Shown here: piece by piece, positions 22,495 to 34,419 of the stretch | Numbering within the stretch: the first letter of the stretch is position 1 | Layout: each line of letters opens with the position of its first letter | Assembly: GCA_036417435.1 (NCBI GenBank) | Contig: CM070909.1 | Span: forward strand, 13,734,597-13,798,596 | Source of the DNA: Inia geoffrensis | Lineage: Eukaryota; Chordata; Mammalia; Artiodactyla; Iniidae | Length of the DNA: 64,000 nt | Reading direction: 5' to 3' | Notes under the pieces: model-generated | Database searches by the model: none | The model's input: only the letters and a program-made list of their open reading frames with translations | Told to the model about the DNA's origin: nothing | Program-made: the position numbers and the translations under genes

Positions 22495-22960
22495 TGAGAA
22501 TGTGGTCAAAGAAGGGGCAGGGCCAGATCATGAAGGACCTTGCACACCACAATGGAGACCTCACCTTTTTCTCAAGGCCATGAGAATTGAAGAGGAGCAA
22601 CGTAATCAAGGATTACATTGTAAAAAGATCACCCAGACACTGGTGTGGAGGAGAGAAAGGATGAGAGTGAGACAGGAAGTAAGGAGAACAGTTAGGAGAC
22701 TATTGTATAAGTAAAAGGAAAGAATGATGTGGGGCTGGTCTAAGGCAGCGGCTGGGGCAGTGCAAAGAAAGGGCAGACTGGAAAAATGCATAGGAAGTAA
22801 AATCAATTGTCTTGAATGTGGAGGTCTAAACAAGAAGGAGGCATCTAAGAGGGTCTCAGGTTTCAGATGTGAGCAGGTAGGGACCATTAACCAGGACTGG
22901 AAATGAAGAACAGAGATTTGCGTATTTTTGGTGGCCACAAATATAAGTGATATGCTGAAT
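22495..22960 (-). mobile_element. L2 fragment
   Basis: Long antisense L2: ggccagatcatgaaggacct, then aacagttaggagactattgt and gtctcaggtttcagatgtga, in reversed L2 order. Weak similarity may continue to about 23370. The 60-110-codon frames inside it are chance. Confidence 0.7.
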
Positions 22961-23380
22961 TTTTGCAGTCTAAGATATATCTAAGTGAAGATTACCAAGA
23001 AGAAATTGAAAATGTGTATCTGAAATTCAGTCAAGACTCTCTGAATTGATCTTAGAAATTTTGAAGAATGCAGAGTTAGAAAAGAGAGTAAAGGAAAAAA
23101 TTCTAAAATACCAACAACTGAGGGATAAATGGAGACAAAAGAGACAGAATAGAAGGAGCTATCTAAAAGGTAAAAGGGAAACCAAGGAAGACTAGCACCA
23201 GAGATCAAGGGGTGGAAGAGATAAGTGGATGTGAGTGATCACCAGATAGGTCAAGTAAAATAAGGCCTAAAAAATGCCCATTGATAGCAACTAGGAAACC
23301 ATTAATGATCCTAATAAAAGAAGCTTGGTGAGGTGGTGAAAGTGGAAAAGTGGCTGCAGTTTGTTCAAAAGTAAATGAGA

Positions 23381-24165
23381 AATTTTCATTTGTTGCTGGT
23401 GGGAATGCAAAAAGGAAGACAGTTTAGCAGTTTCTTACAAAATTAAACATACTCTTATCATAGATCTAGCAATCATGCTCCTTGGTATTTACCCAAAGGA
23501 GCTGGAAGCTGATGTCCACACATAAACAGGCACATGGATATTAAACCAGCTTTATTCATAATCACCAAAACTTGGAAGCAACCAAGATGTCCTTCAGTAA
23601 GTGGATAAACTGGTACAGCCAGACAATGAGATATTATTCAGTGTTAAAAAGAAATGAACTTTCAAACCATGAAAAGACATGGCGAAACCTTAGATGTATA
23701 TTACTAAGTGAGAGACGCCGATCTGAAAAGGCTACATACTGTATGATTCCAACTATATGACATTCTGGAAAAAGCAAAACTATGGAGACAGTGAAAGGAT
23801 GAGTGGTTGCCTTGGGTTAGGGAGGCAGGGAAGATAAACTGGCAGAGTACAGAGGATTATTAGGGCATTGACACTATTCTGTATGGTACTACAGTGGTGG
23901 ATACGTTATTATACATTTGTCAAAACCCGTAAAACGTACAACAGCAAGAATGGACCCTAATGTAAACTATAGACTTTGGGTGATAATCTATCAATGTGGT
24001 TCATCATTTATAACAAATGTACCTCTCGTGTGAGATTTCGATAGTGGGAGAGGGTGTGCTGTAGGCAGCTGGGCAAGGTGGGTATGTGGGAAGCCTCTGT
24101 GCCGTCTGCTCAATTTTGCTGTGAACATAAAATGCTCTATAAAATAAAGTCTGTTTGAAAAAAGG
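23381..24165 (+). mobile_element. 5'-truncated old L1 3' end
   Basis: L1 ORF2 C-terminus (ttgctggtgggaatgcaaaa; tggaagcaaccaagatgtcc; gagatattattcagtgttaa) and 3' UTR ending ctataaaataaagtctgttt. It is clearly more diverged than L1 copy 1 and looks like an L1MB-type end. Confidence 0.85.
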
Positions 24166-24206
24166 AGTAAATAGGGGATAATAAGATGGATATGGTGAAC
24201 ACATTT

Positions 24207-24323
24207 TCTTTTGGCCATGCTGGGCAGCATGTGGGATCTTAGTCCCCTAACCGGGGATCAAACCCACGCCCCCTGCAGTGGAAGTGCAGGGTCTTATCCA
24301 CTGGACCGCCAAGGAAGTCCTAT
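24207..24323 (-). mobile_element. Short CHR-type SINE, antisense
   Basis: Antisense copy: cttttggccatgctgggcag at the tail side and the reversed head ccgccaaggaagtcc at the right. The B box is visible in reverse as gggatcaaaccc. The 10-bp duplication gaacacattt is at 24197-24206 and 24324-24333. Confidence 0.94.
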
Positions 24324-24333
24324 GAACACATTT

Positions 24334-24978
24334 AGAGTATAAGAAATTTGGGTGTTAAAAGTTGGAAATCACTCAGTTGATCTCTATGGCACTGGAATAT
24401 ACATAAGGAAACTCTAGAAGGAACAAAAACTAATAATAGGAATTATCTGTGGGAGATTGTGGAGAAGTAAAGGAGGGTACTGGGGAAGGGGAACCGGAAG
24501 GGGGCTTTTCACTGTAAATCTTTTTACACGTTTTTGTTTCTAAACCACGTGAGTTTATTAATTACTCAAAAAATTAAATGTAGCATCTACTATGTGCCAG
24601 ATACATTTCTTCATGTCTTAAGGAAGGCTGGCAACCTCCTAAGGAATCAAGACAGACAGCCTTGTAGGATCTGAGATTATGACTTTAAAATCCCAAATAG
24701 CTTTGAGAGCTGATGATATTGGCCTCATAAATGCCAAACGTCTTGTGGCGGTAAAATGACAGAAAGGAGAAAGACCATAATTTCTGGGATTCCAGGGAGC
24801 TGGAATAGAATGAATGAGAAAAAAAACAGAGCTCAGAAAGTTTATTAGTTAAGACTTAGCTAACAAAGTAGAAGTTAAGAAAACATTATTGTTTTCTAAG
24901 CAAAAAATGTTGTTATGAAGCAGCCAAGTTTAGTTGGCTCTCTTTAAAAATGCAAATCACTTTCATTATTTTAAAAAA
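24334..24978. other. Mostly unassigned; possible MIR/L2 shred near 24578
   Basis: The phrase catctactatgtgccagata near 24580 resembles the antisense end of MIR or L2. The rest is unassigned. Confidence 0.35.
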
Positions 24979-24988
24979 CCTGGAATTA

Positions 24989-25126
24989 GGGCTTCCCTGG
25001 AGGTCCAGTGGTTAAGACTCCACGCTCCCAATACAGGGGGCTTGGGTTCAGTCCCTGGTCAGGGAAGATCCTGCATGCTGCATGGCATGGCCAAAAAACA
25101 AAACAAAAACAAACACACAAAAAAGC
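24989..25126 (+). mobile_element. Short CHR-type SINE
   Basis: Head cttccctggaggtccagtgg, B-box region gggttcagtccc, and an A/C-rich tail (aaacaaaaacaaac). The imperfect duplication is cctggaatta (24979-24988) and cctgtaatta (25127-25136). Confidence 0.93.
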
Positions 25127-25136
25127 CCTGTAATTA

Positions 25137-25654
25137 TTTCATTGACCAACCCATACTGACAGGTTGAAATCAACCACTGGAACTTCATTATAAAGATTTT
25201 TAAACCAATTAAATTTTGTTGTCCTCAAGCCACTGGATTTTGACATATTTCCATGACCTGTAGCGCTCTATTTATGTATTCATCATAGCTGGCTCTCAGA
25301 ATATCCCACTAAATAAAAAGTAGCCCAAAGAACACCTCCCACTGAACTCAAAAGATTACCATCGTGAAAAATCTGCTTATTATTATTGTTATTTTAACAG
25401 AACAACAGAATTACCAAATGCCACACAATCAAATTCACCAAGCAAAGAAATGAAAACAAAACAAATAAGAGAAATTCCTGGTTTCCCCACAAACAAACGA
25501 AAAAAGTTATAACAAAGAAATGAGCCAATACAATACTCTTAAGAACACACAAATTGACATTCCATTGGAAGTCACATCTAAGGAAAATAATATTAACCTC
25601 ACACAATCTGCAATCCCTGCTGCCAAATACTGATAATTATTGGAGTTCTTCAAC
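25137..25654. other. Unassigned sequence
   Basis: No repeat or coding signal recognised. Confidence 0.4.
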
Positions 25655-25668
25655 AAAAAAGCAGTCTG

Positions 25669-25867
25669 CGGGCTTCCCTGGTGGCGCAGTTGTTGAGAGT
25701 CCGCCTGCCGATGCGGGGGACACGGGTTCGTGCCCCGGTCCAGAAAGATCCCACATGCCGCGGAGCGGCTGGGCCCGTGAGCCATGGCCGCTGAGCCTGC
25801 GCGTCGAGAGCCTGTGCTGCTAAATGGGAGAGGCCACAGCAGTGAGAGGCCTGCGTACCGCAAAAAA
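25669..25867 (+). mobile_element. CHRS SINE
   Basis: Full-length CHRS with a poly(A) tail. The duplication aaaaaagcagtctg is at 25655-25668 and 25868-25881. Confidence 0.96.
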
Positions 25868-26053
25868 AAAAAAGCAGTCTGGGTAAGTAATAAGTAATTC
25901 TAGATATGGAGATATATTAACTCCAATTTCGGCTGACCATATTTACTCACATATTTTCCCCTTTCCTCATCTCTTCCCTCAATCCTCTGAGGAAAAGAAG
26001 AGATTTTTTTTTTTCCTGCCTAATTTTCCTCTAATATATTGTAGTGGTTTTGA

Positions 26054-26687
26054 CATAATTCAAAAAGACACATGCACCCCAATGTTCATTGCAGCACTAT
26101 TTACAATAGCCAGGACATGGAAGCAACCTAAATGTCCATTGACAGATGAATGATAAAGAAGATATGGTACGTATATACAATGGAATATTGCTCAGCCGTA
26201 AAAAAAAAAAAAAAACAACGAAATTGAGCCATTTGTAGTGATGTGGATGGACCTAGAGTTTGTCATACAGAGTGAAGTAAGTCAGAAAGAAAAAAATAAA
26301 TACCGTATATTAACGCATATATATGGAATCCAGAAAAATGGTACTGATGAACCTAATGGCAGGGCAGGAATAGAGACCAGATGGAGAGAATGGACTTGTG
26401 GACACAGTGGGGAAGGGAAGGGTGAGATGAATTGAGAGAGTAGCATTGACACATATACACTACCAGGCATAAAATAGATAGCTAGTGGGAAGGTGCCGTA
26501 TAGCACAGGGAGCTCAGCTCGTTGCTTTGTGATGACCTAGAGGGGTGGGATAGGGAGGGTGGGAGGGAGGCCCAAGAAAGAGAGGATATAAGTATACATA
26601 CAGCTGATTCACTTTGTTGTACAGCAGAAACTAACACAACATTGTAAAGCAATTATAATCTAATAAAGATGAAAAAAAATTTTTTTA
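26054..26687 (+). mobile_element. 5'-truncated L1 (young)
   Basis: Ends of ORF2 (cattgcagcactatttacaa) and a complete 3' UTR with aataaagatg before the A/T tail. It has a perfect 16-bp target-site duplication, attgtagtggttttga, at 26038-26053 and 26688-26703. A pure A run near 26202 sits in the ORF2 part. Confidence 0.96.
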
Positions 26688-26703
26688 ATTGTAGTGGTTT
26701 TGA

Positions 26704-27425
26704 AACTTGGAACGAAGAAGAACAATAATTGCAGCCTAAATGCCAGATTAGTACCACACTATGCATAACTATGTTACTTCTTTTATTTAGGTACTTACTG
26801 TTTTTGTTGTTTGGAGAGAAAAAAATCAGGTCTTCAGCTGACACATTATAATGTGACACTTTAATAATGCTTGCCCATTTTTTAAGAGACCGTATGTAGC
26901 AAAAATTCTGTTAGTGTTTCTGACAAAATTTAATTTTAAGACAGAAGGGTATTTTCTGTGTACAGCAATGTCTGGGTTGAGTGAGGCAGTGGGGAAGCCC
27001 AGACTGACACAAAGAATCTCTTGGCTCCTACTTGGAAACATTCTATTTGATCTCTTTTCTGATGAAATGAAAATTGAATCTTAACAATGCTAGCTCTCTA
27101 ACTAACTATGAGAGTTACGGGGGGAGAGAAATATCCTTTATGCCTCCACCCAGGTATAATTCCATTACATTTAAATGTTTATGTTCCCTTTAAATTCCTG
27201 ATTAGCTAAAGATTGCTTGTGCTGATAGCTGGTGAGCCAGTCTGTCTTAGAGAAAATACTGTTCCAATGCTACCTGTACTTAGTTCTAGGAACAATGTAA
27301 TTACATAATGCCTACCTCCTTGTTAGTAAATTATTTGAATATGGGAGTGGGACTTGTAAACAGCACATCATACCAACATACATACTCAACTTCACTCCAA
27401 AGTTTCCAGCCAAACGTCACAGATC
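26704..27425. other. Unassigned sequence
   Basis: No repeat family recognised. There is no open frame above 72 codons. Confidence 0.4.
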
Positions 27426-27429
27426 ATAT

Positions 27430-27834
27430 GTATCAGGCTGTAAATTCAGGCAGTCAGAACAAAGCCCTCAGCTAATCCTAAAGGGAACTCTAGGGACAGG
27501 ATGACACTCCAGAGTTGCTCCAAACTGGGGCGAGAAGACCAGGCCTTTATACCTTCACAACAACTAGCCATTGGATACGAGCTACTCCTGGACCAGGTCA
27601 AGACCTCGGGCAAGGTGGCTCTCTTCAACCAAGGCCAAGTCCCAGAGGAAGACTCAGCTTCCTGTTGTCGGCTGACAACGCTCCCAGCAGTTGGGAGGAA
27701 TGAGGGCTCCAGTGCTGCAGTTGGGGGAAATCTGAGTGGTGCAATACAGCATTCGCAGTCCATCCCTGAGCCTTCTGGATCCACTTGCTTCACATCAGTT
27801 TTAAGAGCAGCTCCTCTAGTATTTTAAAGGGCCT
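27430..27834 (-). mobile_element. Class III-like ERV LTR, antisense (left copy)
   Basis: Shares ordered words with the segment at 28851-29330 and with 37270-37560: ccaggcctttatacc, then a ccattggatacg-type phrase, then aaggtggctc, then gctgacaacgctcccagcag. The order and spacing in the three copies support one LTR family. With the primer site at 28835-28848 read on the minus strand, this copy would be the 3' LTR. The outer boundary is uncertain. Confidence 0.5.
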
Positions 27835-28850
27835 TTGGGTGGCAAGGGGTTGGGGAGAGACTTGTAAGAGAAAGATTACTGAAACGAACTCCAATACCCA
27901 CTGTGCAGCTAGTCTCAAGACCGTAACCGATACTCATCATCTTTCTCCTCAACTGCTGCTTCTAGATTCCCTTTACTCTTCTGGCCTTAGGTGGCTTACC
28001 CAGAACCTCATCCCTGAGGAGTCTCAGACCCTGGTCAATATCCCCTTCTCAGGATTTTGAGATGTCCCCTATTTTACTTGTCATTTACAGTCAAAATTGG
28101 GCAAGGGAGTATAAAGAGGCCAAGTGGATCAGGTGGGCGCCAAGTATATCTTTTCCTAATGATCAGAGTTAATAACTTCACCCAGGATAGTGAATCCTTT
28201 CCTTGATGGCTGATCTTTGGGGAGAATGAGTAACTGAGTGACAGCCATAGCTTGTGGTTGAAATGAAACACTTGCTGTGTCCCCTAGTGGAAGTGATCCC
28301 TCTGAGATCTGCAGTGTTTTCAGAGATGGAGAACACAACTTCCCCAGTGGGTTATTGGGGAGTGATGGTTAGTGGAGCCAATCCTGTCTTGCTGTGGTTG
28401 AGAATGTAACTGTCTCTGGAACTTTGCTCCTCTTGTCAGCCTCAGCTTTTTGGGGGCCTCCAGGAGATGAGAGTATCTTTTATGCTACAAAGGAGACCTC
28501 TGGCTTTCTTATGTATCCTTTAATTGATAATTAATTACCCTTTCATTGTCTCTCTACAGAGCTTCCATGGCCCTTGGCAATAGGCATCCAGTTTCATAAT
28601 CGTTATATTTACTGCTTCCTCTGTTGCTCTCAAATGAGTGATACACTGCACCTGACGGTACATTCCGTCCACTGCTATACAAAGTTCACCACTGGTGAAA
28701 GTTTTTAAAATTGTACTGCTACAGCATGCCCTGGGCTATCCACTATTTCTACCAGCATTGATGGGGCTCTCGTTGATATTTGGCCTGTGAGAGATCCATT
28801 TCCAAAGTCCTTTCTTAGAGTGTGCTTTCTCAGACACTCCTGGTACCAAC
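27835..28850 (-). mobile_element. ERV internal region, heavily deleted, antisense
   Basis: About 1 kb between two related LTR-like segments. I see no intact gag, pol or env frame on the minus strand. The right edge holds a primer-binding site, so it is the 5' leader side of the element. Lengths of complete ERV interiors are several kb, so most of the coding region is missing. Confidence 0.45.
28835..28848 (-). promoter_or_regulatory. Candidate tRNA-Leu primer-binding site
   Basis: The plus strand reads cactcctggtacca; the minus strand is therefore TGGTACCAGGAGTG, complementary to the 3' end of a tRNA-Leu including CCA. It lies two bases inside the tgttatagg end of the LTR at 28851, the position expected of a retroviral primer site. 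Leucine primers are typical of ERVL and related class III elements. Confidence 0.6.
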
Positions 28851-29330
28851 TGTTATAGGTTGGATTCACCACAAACCAAATTCTGAGACAGAGATTTGTA
28901 TGCAGGGGCTTTATCAGGAGTTGCTCTTGCAATCAACCCCTGTGGGGAAACAAAGAAACAAGATCGTGTAGAGAGAAGAGTTGAACGGTGAGTCAGTCAA
29001 AACAAAGACCATGGCTATCCAACAGAGCTCTGGAGTTGGGATGGTCCTCCAGAATTGCCCAAATTGAAGCAATGAGGTTAGGACTTTACACACCTGCATC
29101 AACCAGTTTGGGTGTGCGAACTGTCTCTAGGAAGAAGGTGTGACCCTGGACTAGGCAAATATAGACCGGCTAAATCTTCCTCTTTAGCCAAGGAAGATTC
29201 TCTGAGAGAGACTCAGCTGACAGCTGAGAGCTGCCAACACTCCCAGCAGCTGAGGGAAGAAGTTTTTCTGACCTGGGTTTGGCACAGGTATCTGGACTAC
29301 ACACCACACCATCCACTACACAGACCAGGG
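28851..29330 (-). mobile_element. Class III-like ERV LTR, antisense (right copy)
   Basis: Starts at tgttataggttggattcacc next to the primer site and carries the same ordered words as the left copy (ggactttacacacctgcatc; aaggtgtgacc; gctgccaacactcccagcag). On the minus strand it would be the 5' LTR. The outer end near 29330 is approximate. Confidence 0.55.
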
Positions 29331-29419
29331 AGAATCAGTGTCTCTAAACAAAAACAGATTTCCTATTTATTCTACATACCTGCAATTGGCCATATTTTAT
29401 TCCTTAGTTTAACTCAGCT

Positions 29420-29500
29420 TTACTCAGGTCCATTATATGTGCTTGGCACCAGGAATATAATGATGAATAAGATCTCTATGTTCTCAATGCCGATTATTTC
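29420..29500 (-). mobile_element. L2 shred
   Basis: Antisense L2 3' end: atgtgcttggcaccaggaat and atgatgaataagatctctat. Confidence 0.5.
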
Positions 29501-29916
29501 CTCCCCGCCTCCAAATCTCCTGTAAGAGAATGTGCCCATTCCCCTTCTCGAAGAGTCTACTTCCCTAAGCCCTTCTTCAGTGTTCAGCTGCTACGTTTCC
29601 TGTCCTCTAGGCCTCAGCTGATTTGTGCAAGGGTGCCAATTGGACCCAAGCTGCACCAATCTGATTTTCTCTTCTGGTATTCTGGGACGGGCACATATGG
29701 ACCCAAATCAGTCTTTTTTATTTATTTTACTAGAAATTCCATATAAAGCCAAGGCTGCAACAGAAATAACTGGCTTCTGTGTCCTGAGAAACAGAGAAAA
29801 CAAGTGGGAAAGCAGCATAAAGTAGACTTGCAGAAAGAAGCAGGGACACAGATCATGAGTATCCTGTGTCAAGATGATGATGCAAGTATTAGAAAATGCC
29901 AGCTCAACTTTTCTTA
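29501..29916. other. Unassigned sequence
   Basis: No repeat or coding signal recognised. Confidence 0.35.
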
Positions 29917-30250
29917 AACATACCACAAACTGGATGACTAAAACCACAGAAGTTTATTTCTGATAGTTGAGGCTGGAAGCCAAGACCAAGGTGCTGGCAG
30001 GTTTGGTTCCTCTCGAGGCCTCTCTCCTTGGTGTGCAGATGGCTGTCTTCTCTCTGTGTCCTGTTCATGTATCCCTGATGTCTCTCCCTCTTCTCATAAG
30101 GACACTAGTCATAAGGACTACCCTTATGACCTCATTTAAGCTTAATTATCTCTTTAAAGCCCCTAACTCCAAATACAGTCACATTCTAAGATACTGGGGT
30201 TTAGGACTTCAACATATGAATTTGGGGGAAACAGAATTCGGCCCATAACA
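29917..30250 (-). mobile_element. MaLR (MLT1/MST-like) LTR, antisense
   Basis: Runs from ataccacaaactggatgact through gcaggtttggttcctctcga and ccttatgacctcatttaagc to aattcggcccataaca, the reversed order of the LTR at 58901-59277. The terminal TG of the LTR is the final CA here. Confidence 0.75.
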
Positions 30251-32038
30251 CCTTATACAACAGGAAGTGCTCTTAATGTAGCCTCCAGGCACAGCTTAAT
30301 GACATAATCAAGGTCTCAGGTATTGTCCCTGTTCTGTTCCTCTTGGCTTCAGGTTCATCCTAAGGCTGGTTCCCCTTGTAGCTGAAAGATGACTGCCAAT
30401 GGCAATTGGGATTATAAACTCTCTTTTTACGTTTGACAATAGAAAAAGATAACCTCTCCACCAAGTATGGAATATATGGAATACAAGATCCCCCATGTCA
30501 ATCTCTTTAGGCCAACTTAGGTCACCATGCTTACCCTGGGACCAGTAATAGCCATAAGAATGTCATCTGTTAATTGGCTTAAACTAATGAAGATCTACCC
30601 CCAGAAATGAAGATACGGTTGTCTTCTCCTGAAGTTAGAAGGGGAAAGGATGGTTGTCCGAACATAATCAAGAATTTGTTAGGGAGGAAGAAGGGAGAAT
30701 GGATGTTGGATACCTTTGCTGTCAAAGCTTGAGAAAGAACCCCCAGTGGGGACAGGAAGGCAGGGAGAATTCGTTGTTACAACCGTTCACCTGCCAGCAG
30801 TATATTTCTTCCCTTCATTTCTCCCTAGCCACGTATCTCAGAATAAATCAACACAGAGGAAAAAAAAAAAATCAGATTACACTTTCCATACCTGTTTCTT
30901 TACCCTCTCCTCCCATTCTCCTCTCCCCACTACCTTGCCAACGGTCCTCAGTGCACCACCAAGGAAATAGAGAGTAACTTTCCTTGTCCACAGTAGAATT
31001 CAGTTTCACCTTGTATTGTTGAAAATATTAGAAAACAAACTTGATGCTTCGGAACATTTGTTCTTTAGGACTTTTCAAAACTCTTAATAAATAACAAGGG
31101 GGGCCAGGCTTTGGGTCACTGACCCTCATTTCTTCTGAGGGTTGGTTCAGTTCTTTTTCATCTTAGCCATACTCCTTCTCATCATTGGTTGTATGTAGAC
31201 CAGACTCTTGATTTTAGGCAATAGAGAATCAGCATAAACCCATCTTTTTTCTCTTCCTTAAAGAGGCAGCTGTTCAACAATTAGCAGTAGGTTTACACTG
31301 AAAATATTAACATATAAAATTAGGTTCCTATCTGAGGTCACATATCATTAGATCTAGACTTCTTCTGAGTGAAAATTTCAATAATCCTTGAGTTTGTGTA
31401 TATGTGCAGTCTTTCCCACATTGTTTCCAGGTATTGGCTAAAGAGTAATTTTTCTTTTATGTACTTTTGAATCAAGGCCGACTAAAGGGCTTTGTCTTTT
31501 CTGGGCACTTGTGACAATAAAATGTGTACTTTGTGTATTGAATTGGGTGTTAATGGAAGCGGAGCTCTACTGCAGGTGTGAATTTGTAAATATCTACAAT
31601 CACATTGCTCTGTGCTGGGGGCATGGGTGTGTTTGTGGGGAGCTAACATGGATGTGAGTCTGGATGTGAACGGGAACATCGGAGTAAGTGGCGTTACCCA
31701 GGGTCAGTACAGGTCTTCATCCTCAGGGAGGAGGCAAGCTGCTTCTCAGTTTCCCAGTGACCTCAGTCCAGCCTGTCAAAAAGCTATTTGGCTTCTCATA
31801 CAGCAGCCTCTGATTTCTATCCCAGGAACTCCTTTCTTTCAGCTTCCCTTGCCGGAGAATTCCCTGCTTACTCCTTTTACTTCCATGTCAGTGAGGCCAA
31901 AACCCTGCCCTGCTTCTTACATGGCCCCAGAGCAGGATTTGCTCTTTAGAAACTAGTGGGAACAATAGGAAAGGGGAGGAAGGAGGAATGTGTGACCAAG
32001 ACCTTCCTCCTAGCTCCAGACCCACATCTACCTCAAAC
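30251..32038. other. Mostly unassigned sequence
   Basis: The phrase cttcaggttcatcctaaggctgg near 30349-30371 resembles an old interspersed repeat that I cannot name. The rest shows no coding signal. The 114-codon frame at 31612-31956 has no recognisable domain. Confidence 0.35.
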
Positions 32039-32053
32039 TAAATCCCTACTCTG

Positions 32054-32292
32054 GGGGACTTCCCTGGTGGTCCAGTGGTTAAGAATCCACCTTCCAATGC
32101 AGGGGACGTGGGTTCCATCCCTGGTCAGGGAACTAAGACCCCACATGCCACGGGGCAACTAAGCCCGCGCGCTCTAGAGCCTGGGTGCCACAACTAGAGA
32201 GAAGCCCGCGCGCCGCAACAAAAGTTCCCGCATGACACAACTAAGACCCAACACAGCCAAATAAATAAATATTAAAAATAAAAAATAAAGCA
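32054..32292 (+). mobile_element. CHR-type SINE, medium length
   Basis: Head cttccctggtggtccagtgg, B-box region gggttccatccc, and modules aactaagcccgcgcgctcta and gaagcccgcgcgccgcaaca, then an A/T tail. The 15-bp duplication is taaatccctactctg (32039-32053) and taaatccccactctg (32293-32307). Confidence 0.95.
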
Positions 32293-32307
32293 TAAATCCC
32301 CACTCTG

Positions 32308-34205
32308 TTTCCTAACCACAGTGCTCTCTGCGTGCCTGGTTCTGAAATACCCAGGGGAAGTCCTAGGTCTGGCTCTTCTCTAAATGCAAATAAATGCTAT
32401 TGAAGTCTTTCTTTACCCAAAAATTCACTCTTAAAACCCCCATACTAAGTAAAAAAGAAGGAAGTGAGAATACAGGAGAAAATGTGTGTGCGTGTGTGGA
32501 GGGGTAGGGGTGGGGGGTGGGGGTGTGTATATGTGTGTGTGTGTGTGTTTGGGAAAGGGAGGGAGGGGAGCTGTTTTAATTTACCACATGATTGTCATTG
32601 TTATTAGACTTAAATAAGATAAAAATAATACAAAATTAAAATAAAAATCCCCAAAGTGCTTCAGGATCAGGTGAGTGGGATAAAGTTTTTAGATGTTTGG
32701 TTTTGGTTCTGTCCCTTTCTGTACAGCAGTGAGCAAGTGATAGAAGCAATGCCAGTGGAAGAGGAAAGCAAGTGGATCAGTCCTGAGGCCTCAGAAGAAA
32801 GCTACAGATTGAAAGTTATCACCGGCTACACCAGCAAGTGGCCCAAAATGGGCACTGGGATTGACTGCCCAGCAGCCATTGTCTATCAGATTATAATATT
32901 ATAAATCATGGTAATCCCATCCTCTTTGCTACTACTTGATTTGGAAATGAACTAATGACCAAATTCTGGCCAATGAGACATGAAGGGAGGTTTGTTGTGG
33001 GAATTCTGGGAAATTTTTCCATTGTCTTGCTACCAGCTAGGAAATGAAGTCACTACCTGGAATAGCAGAGTATAAAAATTGCAAGTCTGTGTCTTTGTTA
33101 ACATAATTAAGCCACTTGGGGTAGCCCTTCCCTGGGACTACTGCTATGTGTGATAATAAAAATTTTTTTCAATATTTAAGGTCTCTGAAAGCATCCTTCT
33201 AGATATATGCTCCTTTCTCATAATCCCCTGGAACTCTCACCACACCCACCTCCTGACCTGTTTTATCCATAAGAGCCACCCCCAGAGAGTTAGAATTGGA
33301 GAGTGTCTCTTACTATGTCCCCAGAGATAAAACAGGGTATAAAGCAGAGTCCTAAGGCTACATCAGGGGACGCAGTGTCACACATAAAAGCCGAGTTCAG
33401 CTATAGTAGAAAGAGTGCAAGACTATATATATGTCAAGTACAGTACTAACAAAACAAACTTTTAAGAGTTATTATTATATGACATGGTTTCCATGGAAAA
33501 TGGATTTTCAGTTTGAGACAACTGATTTACAGAATATAACCTATGGTAAATTTAAGACTGTATATGGTTCTAGTTTTCCTTGAAATCCTTAACTGAGGAA
33601 TAACCTGGCCTGACCTAGATGTTTGGAGATTTTTATCCTAATATCAGGGATGAGAGGAAACACAGATTTGACTCCATGCCACAAGTCAGGGCTTCACTTG
33701 GCCCAGTGGGCATTTGTGTGTGCACGTGAGGGTAGGGGCTGGAAAGGAGGGGAAGCAGAGGCCAATCTCATGGTTTCTGCCCACACTCCAGTGTTGTCAT
33801 CAGGCAAAATAAGGTTAAAAGGAACATTTAGAGCTGTCTTGAAAAGTCAGAGAATCAAAAAGACCAACTGTACCCTGCTGAGGTTCCATCTCCTAATACT
33901 GGTGTGATAAAAGAGATGTATATAGGCTAAATGCATGTGTATGAATCTTAGATACATCTTCGGAACCAGATGGAAAAACCCTTTCCTTCTTTGCCTGTCC
34001 TGTCCCTACCCCAGGACAGCTGTGCCTTTGAGTAGGAGGGAGTTTGTGTGGCTGACTCAACCAGTTATCGGTCTACAAAGAGTGGACCAAGTGGGAAATA
34101 ACCTAATTTTCCCACAGTCCCCATGACTAGGATTTCCCCCTTACTAAATTACTAGCTAGTGGAGAATATGTCTTAATAATCTGCATTCCTATACCCCCTT
34201 AGCCC
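32308..34205. other. Mostly unassigned sequence
   Basis: Contains GT-rich low-complexity DNA at 32483-32548. Around 32950-33170, ccaaattctggccaatgaga and a terminal gataataaaaattttt resemble an old LTR-type repeat, but I cannot name it. No coding signal recognised. Confidence 0.35.
32501..32523 (+). repeat. G-quadruplex-forming motif
   Basis: Four G runs of 4, 4, 6 and 5 separated by loops of 2, 1 and 1 bases (TA, T, T), inside a GT-rich low-complexity tract at 32483-32548. The loops are short and the runs long, which favours a stable quadruplex on the plus strand. Confidence 0.8.
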
Positions 34206-34211
34206 AATGTG

Positions 34212-34410
34212 ATAATAATAGCTACCTTCAACTAAACACATGCCAGGCACATTTCTTACATTATCTCATTTAATCCTCACACCAACACTCTAACATAGAT
34301 GTTACCATGCTTGTTTTAATTATGCAAAAATAGAGCAGTTTGGTTAACTGACTTGATCGAGATCACATAGCAAGCGGTAAAGTCAACTTTGAAACCCACG
34401 CAGTCTCAAA
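34212..34410 (-). mobile_element. MIR SINE, antisense
   Basis: Contains catgccaggcacatttctta, ttatctcatttaatcctcac and gatcacatagcaagcggtaa, the reversed order of the tRNA-derived MIR element. Nearly complete in length. Confidence 0.85.
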
Positions 34411-34419
34411 GAATACATC

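Noticed and set aside
32660..32904. 82-codon frame ending in a tract like an exon (EEESKWISPEASEESYRLKV)
   Set aside because: No clear splice sites in a consistent frame, no recognisable family and surrounding DNA is repeat-rich. I could not support an exon.
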